NCBI GenBank assembly: GCA_003993805.1
Contig: RSEF01000002.1
Coordinates: 8,137,829 to 8,201,828 of the forward strand
Reading direction: 5' to 3'
DNA from: Himantopus leucocephalus
Taxonomy: Eukaryota > Chordata > Aves > Charadriiformes > Recurvirostridae
DNA length: 64,000 nt
The notes under the pieces were generated by a model, which searched no databases, was not told where the DNA came from, and was given only the letters and a program-made list of their open reading frames with translations. A program made the position numbers and the translations under genes. Shown here piece after piece: positions 28,801 through 40,800 of the stretch (position 1 is its first letter; each line of letters begins with the position of its first letter).

Positions 28801-31800
28801 CAAAATCTTACCATCCTCATAAGAACCTCCTGCATTCTCACAGGAAATCAGAATCATCCCATCACAGCTAGGTTCCAACTTTAAACAATATATGAAGAAT
28901 ATATGGTCAATACAAAGCAGGATTAGGAAGTCATGCTGGAATACCTGCATGACTGTGGCATTTGGAGTAACAAATATATGAAGAAATTCAATAGCATAAA
29001 GCACAAAACACATGGAATTTGATTTCATTATCCCTGTTGAGTCAGGTCTTAAGTAGGGATCTCGCCCTCCTAGGTTGCCTCCTATTGCCAATGAAGACAG
29101 AGAAGATAACGGAAAACAAGACCAAATATAAAAGGACTGAACTGCCTATTTCTCTCCACAAACTACAAAGGAAATTTAGGGAAATCTAGGTCCTCACCAC
29201 AGACAATTCACACCTAAAGGTGAGCTGAATCTGGGCCTTTGATTAGCATCAATGCCAGCTGCTACCTGGAACCTCAGCTGTTGGAAACAACAGAGGAAGA
29301 GAACAGTTTGAACGTATTAGTTGATCCAGGATGACTGTGGGCCACAGTGGTAAGAGCCGTGCAGATTAAATCTAAGAATATGTCAGAAAGCTACTTTTTT
29401 CAGGAACAGATATGTATTTATGTCATGTGAAGTATTACACAAGGCACTGATGAAAATTCACACTCAGTACTGTGTCCAACTCTGGTCACCCTTATTCAAG
29501 AAAAATTAATGCAAATTGGAACAAAGAGACAGCTGCTAGAATAATGAGAGGAATGATGAATTTGGCTTGCATAGGTCAGCAAAATTAAGCCAGAGAAGAG
29601 ACAAACATGCTTTCTATAAGCTCACTAGTGGAAGAAAACCCTGAAAAAGTACTTGAGCCAAATGCTAGCACTAAACCAAGAATAACGGAAACATAATGGA
29701 AATTAGAAGAAAAGAGTAAACTGAGGTCTTAGAACATCCTTGAAAGAGAAGTCCTTCTGGCATGAAAACAGCCAGGTTTTAATAGAAGTTAGTATGGGTT
29801 TGAAAGACACACGGCTGCCCATAACATGAGAATATGGAAAAGGAAGTTTTCATTAGGTTCTACTACTTTTTCCTAGATTAGGACCATAATCCTACAACAT
29901 TCCAAAACAGAATTTAGATTTTGGGGGATGGTTATGAATGGTTGAAAATATGACAAAATATTTTAAAACTTTTCATGGTAAAGTTAGGCTGTATCTGTAC
30001 AGACTGGAACAAATAAATGTCGTTTTTACAGCTTGCACTTCAGACTTGCTGAAAACTTGGTTCTGTCTGCCCCTGTCAACTTAAACATATAAGAGTACTC
30101 TCCTCTTTCTTACAGCAACTGTTTTAAGGAACATATATGAATTACATTGCTAGCAGCATTTTACTTGGTTCACACTACATATTATTTGCCTATGTCAGCT
30201 GTTTATAGAAAGAAATAATATACTTTGGGTATGTGTAAATTATTTGTAGATGATTTGTATTACACATCTAAACTGTTTCCGCTTACTGAGAAATATTTTT
30301 TCAAGCATAGAAGATATTGAAATACAGTTCAATAGATGGCTACCTTCAACACTTCACAAATTTATACAGAATTAAACAACTTTCTAATACTGTATCCAGA
30401 AACAGAGGTTAGGAGAGAGCTGAAGATGAATATTACACAAATCTTCTCTCATCTTAGAATGGCATTATATTGAAATACATATTGTAATTGTTATTAATCC
30501 CAAGAAAAACACAACATTCTAAGTTCCAAAACCAGTTTTACCTCTTGTCTTGTGTCTCTTTCCTCTTTTTCAATGAGTTTTCCTTTGTCTCTTACAGTCC
30601 TATTGAAAAAGAGAACATCAATCTTATTGGTTAACTCAGAAGAAAGCACTAGCTTTGTTTTGGTTTTCTTTTCAGTTTTTTTTTTGTTGTTGCTATTTTA
30701 AAAAAAATAAGTCTTTTTTCCTGAAAATTTCCAATAAACTGAAATATTTCTACAAACACTGTTATAGATCTCTATTTATGATATGAAATGATAATGAAAA
30801 AGCCAAGTGATTAATCATCTAAGAACTGCAAAAACCTTGTACAAATTTAATGCCTATAGTTGCATCAAAATGGAAGAAAAAGTAAGGAGGAAAAAACCTA
30901 TCAAACCCACACATCTATTAGTTGTATTAATGTCTGCAGCAAACTGGAGATCAAGATCAGGTTGGTGTAATGTGCTCTAGAGCCATAAATCACGCTGACA
31001 TTCAAACCTGGTCTTTCATTCAGGGATTTTATTTATGAGGACAATAGAATCAGGGTCAGCGTGCACGAGAAAATCAACAACCAGCTCTGCTCCTTAACAA
31101 TCTATTTGATTATGTTATAAGTAGAGTATTGGACTTCAAGAAGAGAATGTTCTGACTTCTTAAGTAAGAGAGTATTCATATATACTGCTGTTGGGACTGA
31201 CAAACATAAGAAAATGCAACAATATAAATAAAAATTTGGGCTGGAACCTCTCATAACAAATCAGAATGATTCAATGTTGACAGTGCTTGAAGCTGAACCA
31301 GGGTTTTGGGACATCCCAATAAACCATATTGCCTTCCTTGCCATTCAGAAAGGGCTGACTCCATTTTCCCATCTATGCACAAGCAATGACTCCCCCACAA
31401 CACCCCATCAGCAACAGCTTCAAAATATAACCTGTATATTTGGCACTGCTTGACACAGTTGAGTGCTGCTGCTAGGAAGCATCCCAACATGTGTATTCTG
31501 AAGTATTTAATTTTCATCTTTTGTACAGGAATTCTCTTCCACAATGACAAAATCGCTACAACTAAGTGATCTGTCCCATGCTTAAGAAACGGTAGTAATA
31601 CTTAGCCAATAGTGGCAGTGACTTCACTACCTCTGTCAGCGTCCCCAGAAGCCAGCACAGCAGCCTTCTATTTAGCTAGGAAGCTAAACTAGGGTTTAAG
31701 AATGAGAATTGTGACTGACAACATATCTGGAGAGTTATACTTCAGAAAGTTGTATAGGAATTTCACATGGCTGAAGCATTAAAGAATGCAAAGAGAACTA

Positions 31801-34800
31801 CAATATCTAGGGAACTTCTGTAAGATTTTATATTGGTTAGTAACAAAACTTAGAAATATCATCCTGAAATTTTACTGATCCTACTGAGGATGACCTGGAC
31901 CTTTCCATTTCACATACAACAGTAAACTTGCTATATATATCTAATGTTTTAGATGCTATCCAGAGCAGGAACTAAGTAGAGAAATTCAAATTAAAATAAA
32001 CAATGTAAGAGAGTCCTATGTAGTTCATCATAAACCTTGCATCTGACCACGTGACTGCATAGTGAATTTCCAGGTGGTACAATACAGCATTTCTGTCTCC
32101 CAAACTAAGTGCCCAGATTAATATATATGTGGTTTGCAAGGACTGCAAAATATGTCTTGCTGTCCCAGGGTAGGAAAAAAAGAATTGATCAAGAATTCAT
32201 TCATCTATGGTAGTAGATACCATACAGTATATACTTATTTTTATTATCTGAGTTTACCTTGCATGTTGATGGCTCATTTCTCCTTGAATCCTCTCCTCTT
32301 TTTTGTATTCACTGTTCTGGAAAAGAAGTCACAATATTCTTGTGTCAGAAATGCGGGGAGGAAATAGGTATATGAACCTGTATTAGTAGTAGTAATATTA
32401 AACAGTAAGAAAGGTTTCTAATGAATTATTTCAATGACACATACTATTTTTTATGCATCATCATTTGTAAGAAGTTCTGTGTATGAACTAACATCAGAAT
32501 AATCTTCTCCTTACAGATATGTAAAGCTAAAGAAAATAAACACCCGTAAAACATATGCTATACACATAATATGAGCTTCTCCTGACAATATTAAATACTT
32601 GGGAGTGAAGTTTAGCTACATCCCCTTCTGCAATGCATTTCAGAAAGGAAACAAGAAAGGATCTTGAGTCTATTCCTTTCTTTAACAAAACCTTATAATG
32701 CTTTACCAGAGTAAATTCCCGCTTTTTTATAGGATACCTTCACATTACTGCATTAGTAACAATGGTTAAAAGTGCTCTGGGCTCAGTGTATACTGCTTAA
32801 ATTGTGAGCCCAGAGCACTTTTCTAAATAACCCCTAGGCATGGCTGACCTAGGCTATAACCTAGGGGTTATAGGGCCCAAGGGCAGACCTCAGTAAGCTG
32901 TGGCCGGCCTGTTTCAAAGAATGAGATTTTAACGGTATCGACTGTAACAATTCACACCAGTTGGACCCAGGGACAGAGAAGTCTCAGGCACTTTTAAACC
33001 CCAGTATAGGGACTTGACTCTTAAATTCTATATTATGAAGGTTTGCCTAAGTTTGGAAATGTATTCAATAGATTGTTTAAGATAAAGGTGCTTTTCTGTA
33101 TCTGTGAACATCAGAAAAAGAAACATAACTCTGAGACAGAAGCATCAGCATCAGTGTGTATATTCTGTAACAGCTACTTGAGTAAATTTCCAAGTAAGAC
33201 AAAACTTGAGCAAGCTCCTGATAGACTTTTGAATTCTGCTGCAGAAAGTCCGTTACAGGAATCACGTGTGGTAGGCCCCTACACTGAAGATGCCTAGTAT
33301 TTTCACTAGAAAATGTATTTCTGAACTTTTCTTTGAGAAGCTTGTACACTTTCACTCTTCAGGCAGGAGAAGAAACTACCCTAGACCATCTGAATGGTTC
33401 TATGTTCCACAAAACTTACCTGATTTTAAGTGTTACAAATTACTATATATTTCTTCACTCCTTCTTGTAGAATGAGTACTTGTATTATAAAAATAATTTT
33501 AAAATGTCAAAGTTTTGATTATGTCTTTAGGATATAACATCATGCTCTGTATTAGAAACATAAAAGATATTCTATGGCTTCAAAAGTAGAGGCAAAAAAC
33601 ATAAATATAAGGGATCTATACTCACGTGCCTACTTGTGAGTTAGATAACCATGCTCCCTTTACAGGCAACATTGAAAATAGCTTTTATTAAAACTATATA
33701 TATTTTCTATAAAGGCAGCCACTGCATTTTAATGGACCTCTAGCCTAATCTCATATCCACTTCAAAGTGTTAGTAAAAATTTTAAAAGTTATAGTAATAA
33801 ATAATTTTATGAATAAAAGACGTTTCTAACATAAAGACAAGTTTCTACTTCAAATTTCATAGAAGAAATCAGCTCTGGCTTAGGATACCTAAATGCAGAT
33901 GTAGTATTTTAATCTACCACTTTAGCCTCAAATTTCAGAAAATGTTGACTTACAATCCTAGTATTTTTATTATTCACCTTATCAATGATGACATATCAGC
34001 AATTAAAGCAAGTTAAAAAGTAATGTTTTAAAGTCTTAAAAAAACTAACCCTTAGATCATGCTTCTTTGTTTCATTTTCTCTACTTCTTATTCTCTCAGT
34101 AGTTTCTGCTGGTTGCCCTTCCCTGTCTCCATGGGAAGATCCCTCTTTAGATCTCTTTAATTTATGTTTTTCTTCCTTTTCATAACGTTTATGACTTCTC
34201 TCTTTTGAGAGCATCTCTTTTCCTGGCCCAACAGAATGTTCTTTTTTTTCTCTGTGTCTTCTTTCTCCCTCTTTATCCAACTCTTGATCTTTCTGTAACT
34301 TGTGTACATGTTCACCTTCTTCAACTTTGTAGGCTAAAAATTTGTCAATGCTTTTTTTAGTATCCTTATCCTGTAAAGACAAAAATAACATTAAAGAGTT
34401 AGAAAGCTCTCCAAGCCTGTTTTATCTTCACAAATCTACGCAATTTTGGCCATTAGAATGATCGATTTGTAAGTGCCTATTCTCCTTCTGTCATGTGGAT
34501 CTTCCAGCCATTTTTTTTTTAATCTCTTACGATGGCAAGTTTCAAATTATCGTATCACTTGAGATTCTGATATTTCTTCTGGGACATCGCATATTCTGCT
34601 ACAGAAAATTCTTTGGATTATGTGTTCTGCACAAAAAAAAAAACAATTCTTTGTTTACTAGGTGGTCTAACATAAAATAGGATGTATATTTACCAGAATC
34701 CTTGTAATGAAGGCATAATTAGCAGATGGAAAATTTTGATGTAGCTGTACAAAAATAAAGCAAATTTTATTTTACTTTTTCTTAAAAAAAAGAATGAGGT

Positions 34801-37800
34801 ATGTCCTTAAAATCAAATGGCTGGGATATATTTTGTTGCTGTGTGTTTTGTACACTTGTGTGGACCTTACCATCTATGCATCTCTTGGATTTTTGGGGAA
34901 CTGGAGTCTGATCCAGTTTCTTCATTATTCTACAATTTTATCTTATTCCATTATGAAACACTTCATTCCTTTCCCTTCCTTTACCTTCTTTTCTGTGTGT
35001 CTTCTTTCTTGCTCTTCGCTTCTTGTTTTCTCCTGCTCTGGAAAATATATGTATAAATTAATGAAAAAAATCTATTGTACTCAAACTCTGGACGTAATTA
35101 AATCTAGCATGTAGAAAATAGTATTTCAGTGATGTGGGTTTTCTAAAATATAAGAGCCTTCTATAAATAAATTAATATTCTGTTGAAATTCTCTCTCCAA
35201 AGTTGGTTACTCCTTTTTCTTTCCTAATGAATCCCTCTGTTCTCAATTGTCTCAGGTAATGGTAAGAGTAATGACACATGCTACTAACTTCAGCAAACAC
35301 CCTGAAACTTGGGGACTCAAACTCAATAGAGAATGTCTAGGCAGGAAGGTACTTATGCTTTTCAAGTCAAGTGACCAAAAAAACCAGTGACATTCACCCT
35401 CTCTTCAGAGGAAACAAGCACCAAAATTTTTAAAAGCACCAAAATAGAACAAGGTTACCACAAGATTCTATAAAGATATGCATTTCAGTAGGTACTCACA
35501 CCTGCCTGTCTTTATCCTCTCTGTACAGATGGGGTATATTTTCAGAGTATTTCTATCTAAATATGAAATATTTAAAAGTGCAACAGCAACCCAAAGCAAC
35601 CTAAATTACCATCATTACCTAAATGATGCCTGCTTTCTCTTCTTCTGTGATGTTCTTTATCTCTTTCTTCAAATGATTTCAGATTATTTTCTGTATCTAT
35701 TTGCTTTATCTCATGTCTTTTATGCTTTTTGTCTCGTTCTCTATTGCTCTCCCTGTCTTTATCTTTTGGTACACGGTATTTTTCCTTCTCCAAACTTGAT
35801 TCTTGAAGCTTATCTTTGTATCTCTCTCGGTCTCCTTCTCTCTGGTGCTCTTTTCCCCTTTCTCTCTCTCTTACTTTATCCCCATCTCTTTCACCAGATT
35901 TAAACCTCTCTCTCGTTCTTTCCTTACTCTTCCCTCTGTCTTTGCGTTCATGTTTATGAGTGTCTATGTCATGAATAGACTTCTCTTTCTGCAGTTTCTT
36001 TTCTCTGTGCTTTTGGTCTTCATTTTGACTATCTGGCTGTGATGCCTGAAATAAAAAAAAAATAAAAATTCTATTATAATTCAGCAATCTATTTAGATAT
36101 AGCGTATTCAAGTGAAAAAAAAATAGTGCATTGCTAACTATGAATTTAATTTCCCAAACAGTATTAAAATGCTGATATATTTCTAGGCTTACTTTGTAAA
36201 ATTGCTAACATTATGTCTGTAGTTATTGTAAAAAGAACTAATAAATAAAATAATTAGCTGCATTTTCAATGTATTTGAAAAGAATTTGGTAAAAAAAGAA
36301 AATTTACTGTGGAACTGTGCATTCTCTTTAGAGTTAGGTTGAAAAATTAACTAAGCATCTTAAAGCTGTTAGCTCATGTAGACAGAAACCGTGCCATCTT
36401 GTGAAATACCTTACAGCTATAAACAATAATGATAGATAACTGGGCATCCTGCAGCTGCCTTTAGAATATAAGATTAGCTTTTACTTGAACAGAAAGCAGC
36501 ATATAAAGACGGTGAAAGAAAGTTTTTGGCCTATATCCCTTGAGGATGCAGCTATTCTTATATTTTTCTAAAGCCATAAGAGATTCTATTTTAACCTTCC
36601 TGAAGCAAGTAGCACAACTCCCACTGATTTCACTATATCCGTGATTTCAGCTATTTACTCAATGCAGAACAAACAGCACTTGCTTTGATTACAGTCAATG
36701 AATAAAGTGAATTAAACTTCATCCATCCGTTTCACAGAAATGAAAGTCCAACCACACCACTTCTGTTGGAATTAAAGTATTTCAACTTAAATATTTCAAC
36801 TCAAATTTGTTAGCTTAAGCCCACATGGAAGTAGTGGAAATGTTACTGAATGTCTAAAAAATACAGAGTACGAATACTGCAGCACTGGTACTGAAATAAC
36901 GGAGAGCTAGGTAGTAGAAACCAGGTAATCAATGAACAACTAGGATGCTTTAGTTTATCAAAGAACTCATGAAGATCTGCACAAGACATAGAAAAGAAGA
37001 CCCATATTGGAAAACAGCTTTTAAAAAAATATAGTGCAAAAGTAATACAAACATCAGTGGTGTTACTGACTGGAACCTGAATGCCCATTTGACCAGTGAA
37101 TAAAGTACTTAACCAGTTTAAAAGCGCATGACAAAAATGATAGATGATAACAAATGCAATACATAATATACATGTAGGAAACTTAACAAGTATATATAAA
37201 GCAGAGCTGTAGCTTGGATTTGGGCAGCCAGCAAATCAGACCCCATTGTGTGCTGTGTGACTACCACAACAATGGTATTTGTTCTATTTACCTAATTAAG
37301 AAATCTGTAGAGTAATCTTATGTGACTTGTGTAGCTAGACACAGTTGAGTGGGCCAGTCTCCGGACACAGTTGGACTGGACAGATTCCAGAACAGTCAGC
37401 TGTAGCAAGAAATTTAACAACTACACATTAAAGACCCGTACTGTTTGTATTCAGTGGTGCAGATTTAAAGTGCCTGGCGTACCAAAAAGCCTTAAAGAGC
37501 TACTGTCTAGCAGAACAAGCAGTCAACCTTCTATGTTTAGACTGTTAATAAATTCCATTGCTGTAAAGTAACTTAACATCAAAAATAATAGAAATAAAAT
37601 AAAATATACCCTAAGATGTTTCCTAAGTTCTTCTGATTTCCAAGTATCTTCTCTGGTTCTTCTCTAGAATAGAAAAGACAGCAAAAGACTGAGCAATCAA
37701 TTTGCAATGAGAAGTAAATCCCTTACAAAATAGTTTTCAAAGGAAAGGATCAAGGTATATATGGTAAGTACCACTGAATTTTGTTATGTAAACATTAATT

Positions 37801-40800
37801 TGATTTAGCCTTAATGTGTATACTTACAGTGTACCTGATCTGACTGGACCCGGAAGAAGCCTGAAGCTCAGACTTCTACTGGGTTATCCAGCTCTGTATA
37901 CACATGGTAACCAGTTTTGAGATCAGTGTCTATGGTGGATGATAGTGTGGCCCTTCATAAAGACTGAAATTGCCCTTCCAATGATAGCCATTCAACTATG
38001 TTACAGAGCAAATGGGTACACACAGTCAGGCCACTTTTGGAAAGCAATGAAGGTGTCAATATCATTAGGTTCAACCTCTGGCTCTGTTAGATCTAACTTC
38101 AAAATAAGTCCTGGTCAGGAATTTATTCAGGTGAGGTTTTAATATCTCTGAGGTTGGAGTTTGTCTGGGCAACCTGGTTTTCAGGTTTGATGGCTCTCAT
38201 TTGAAAATGTTTTCTTATACTCCCTCTTTTCCACAGATCCTCTGTACATACTTGAAGATAGCAGTTAGATCCCCTGTTAGCTTTCTTTTCTCTAGCCTAA
38301 ACTGCTCCTTAGCCTCCTTCCCACATACATCAGGGCTCCAGCCCCATAGCCATCTCAGTGCCTCCCTCTGGAATCTCTTTAGTACCAGGGGCCCTAAAAC
38401 CAGACATAGTACTGCAGACAGGGCCTCAAGAGTGCCCAGTAGAGAACAGTCTTCCCTACGCCTGTTACCTATGGTCTTCATGACACACATAACCAGTATG
38501 TCTTTAATCATAACCACCTGAAGAGCACTCTGATGACTTACGTTACAGTTTCTGTCCACCAGGATCCCCAGATCCTTTTTCTGCAGAATCACTCACAGAA
38601 CCCATTCTCGTGGCAAAGAGTAAAGACAGTATCTTCCTCTTAGACATGCCATTTGAGCTGCCCCAAACTCAGCTATAAGAACATTTCAGGGGATAACTAA
38701 CATGGACAAGTAGTAAATCTAAAAATACCATGACAAATTTAATCCTTTTTTTTTTTTTCAGCAGCAGGCATCTGGCATAGCCAGAACACATTTTTATTGG
38801 ACTTTTAAAAAATAAAAGTTAAGAATAGTTAGATTGCTAATAGTTAGTTAGCAAGGAAGCTTCTGATTTAGTAATTACACACATCTCAAAAAATGCTGGC
38901 ACTATTTTTCAATCAACTGTCACTTAATATTTTAAAATGATTCAGATTACATGTGTAAGTTGACTGCCATATGATATACTTGTATGTAGCACTGAAGAAA
39001 AAAGTAAAAGGATCATGAAAACGATCAGAGTATACATGGACATCGTTTCACTAGTCTTCTCCCTAGTTAAATAGGTTATATTTCTTCTACCGTCATTTGC
39101 AGAGTTACTACTGCACTTAACTACTTGGCTAAACTAAAAAAATCATATTGTCTGAGTTCACTAATCTCTTGATTATTTTTAACCAGTTCATTGAAGGATG
39201 AGGACTATATTCAAAGTGACATCATCAGGCTACACTTACTCTCAAATTTACACTTGGTAAAGGTTAACAAAATAGTCACTAATAAATATTTAAATGATGA
39301 GCTGCACTGGTGGATGAAAATAAACATATGCTGCCCATTTTTTGCTAATTTATTATATGGAAGCAGCATTTTAGTACTATATTTTAATTTTTTAATTATT
39401 CTGCATGAAAAAATTCTTGTCTTTTCAAACTTAGATTTTATAGAAGATTGTAAACTAGTAAACTTCATCTAAAGTCAATCAGAAGTATGAAGAAAGCAGC
39501 CTTTGTAACAAAACGAAAGTGCCCTTTAAGTTGTATTTTCTTCTGATCCTTAAAAAAGGTGAAAAAGTACAAACACTACTGCAGAAAGTCAGATGAGAAA
39601 GCAAAACCAAAGTTGATAGTTTTCTTGAGTAAAATTTTTAACAAAGCCTAAGAAACTCAACAGAACTTGTGTAAGGGTAAGCTGCAAGGAAGGATATGGA
39701 TGGGAAGAGAACAATGCTGTATTATAGTCTCATATAGTAACCTATTTAAAAATCCGTAATATATACGGTTGTTTTGGTTTTAGACAATACTTAGGTACAT
39801 ATGAGCAAAGACAGAAAGAATGCTAATGATGTTAATAGCCTAAAACCAACATAACCAATAGACAATATCAGATAAGGTAGTTTGAGATTTATTTCAAAGC
39901 TGAGGCAAAAAGCATGCAGCAAACATTTAGAGATTATTCTCTGGTGCCCAAAAAGGTGTATCTGCCAGTTTTCTGGGGTCTGCAGTTTTCATGTCTCCAC
40001 CACCACTAGAATCTGTTACTTTTACATACGATGATTTTCCATTTAATTCTCTGCTTTTGCAGGAGATTAACAAACAAACAAATAGAAAAAGAAAGATCTT
40101 TTATAAAGCTTAAAGAAACTTAATACCTTTGAGACCACTGTCCCTCTGTAAGTAGAGGAATCATACACACAAAAAGAAATCTTTAAAACAAACTTCACAA
40201 TGATTTATTGAGGTTTCTCACCTGTCTGCTAATTTAGAAGACCTTATATACTAACTTAAATCCAGATTAAGATTAGTTATTTAAACCACACTGGGGTTTA
40301 ACTCAATTCATCCACCTGAGAGGATGGGAAGCTCATCAGCTGACATAAAATGCCATAGATTTACTGAACTCAAAAAGTGCTATGAAAATTTTTAACAGTT
40401 AAGAATCTGTCCTTTAAACTAAACAATAAGTACAATGCCTTATGAAGTTAGTGGAACAAGAGACCTTGTTACTTTAGATAAACCCTTTAAGAGAGATCAA
40501 GAGGGGTTTCTTCACTCACAACCTAGAAAAACTGGAAGTTTTCAGAACTTAAATACTTAAGTTTTAACTAAGTAAAGAACCCAGTTAACTAGGACTCTAA
40601 AGAAAAAAAAAACAGAAAAACAGTAAAATGTCTGTAGTCTTTAAGCCAAAGAAAAGTACTTTATTTTTTTACATATAAATATTTATCTTTCTTATTTCTG
40701 ATACGATTTGACTATTTGCGAGTCCTCAAATAGGTAACCAGCACAAGTGATGGACTTGATTTGACAGAAAAGAAACAGCAAAAGGAGACTTGCTCATACA

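Noticed and set aside
35500..35520. Constitutive inclusion of a 19- or 21-nt exon between DYNC2I1 exons 3 and 4
   Set aside because: Either length leads to an in-frame stop in exon 4 or exon 5. Only a 17-nt version replacing exon 4 keeps the frame, and it is listed as speculative.
35478..36042. Plus-strand open frames of 141 and 79 codons opposite DYNC2I1 exon 3
   Set aside because: They are antisense shadows. The purine-rich K/R/E coding strand yields a pyrimidine-rich complement with few stops; the F/L/S/Y-rich translation is an artefact.
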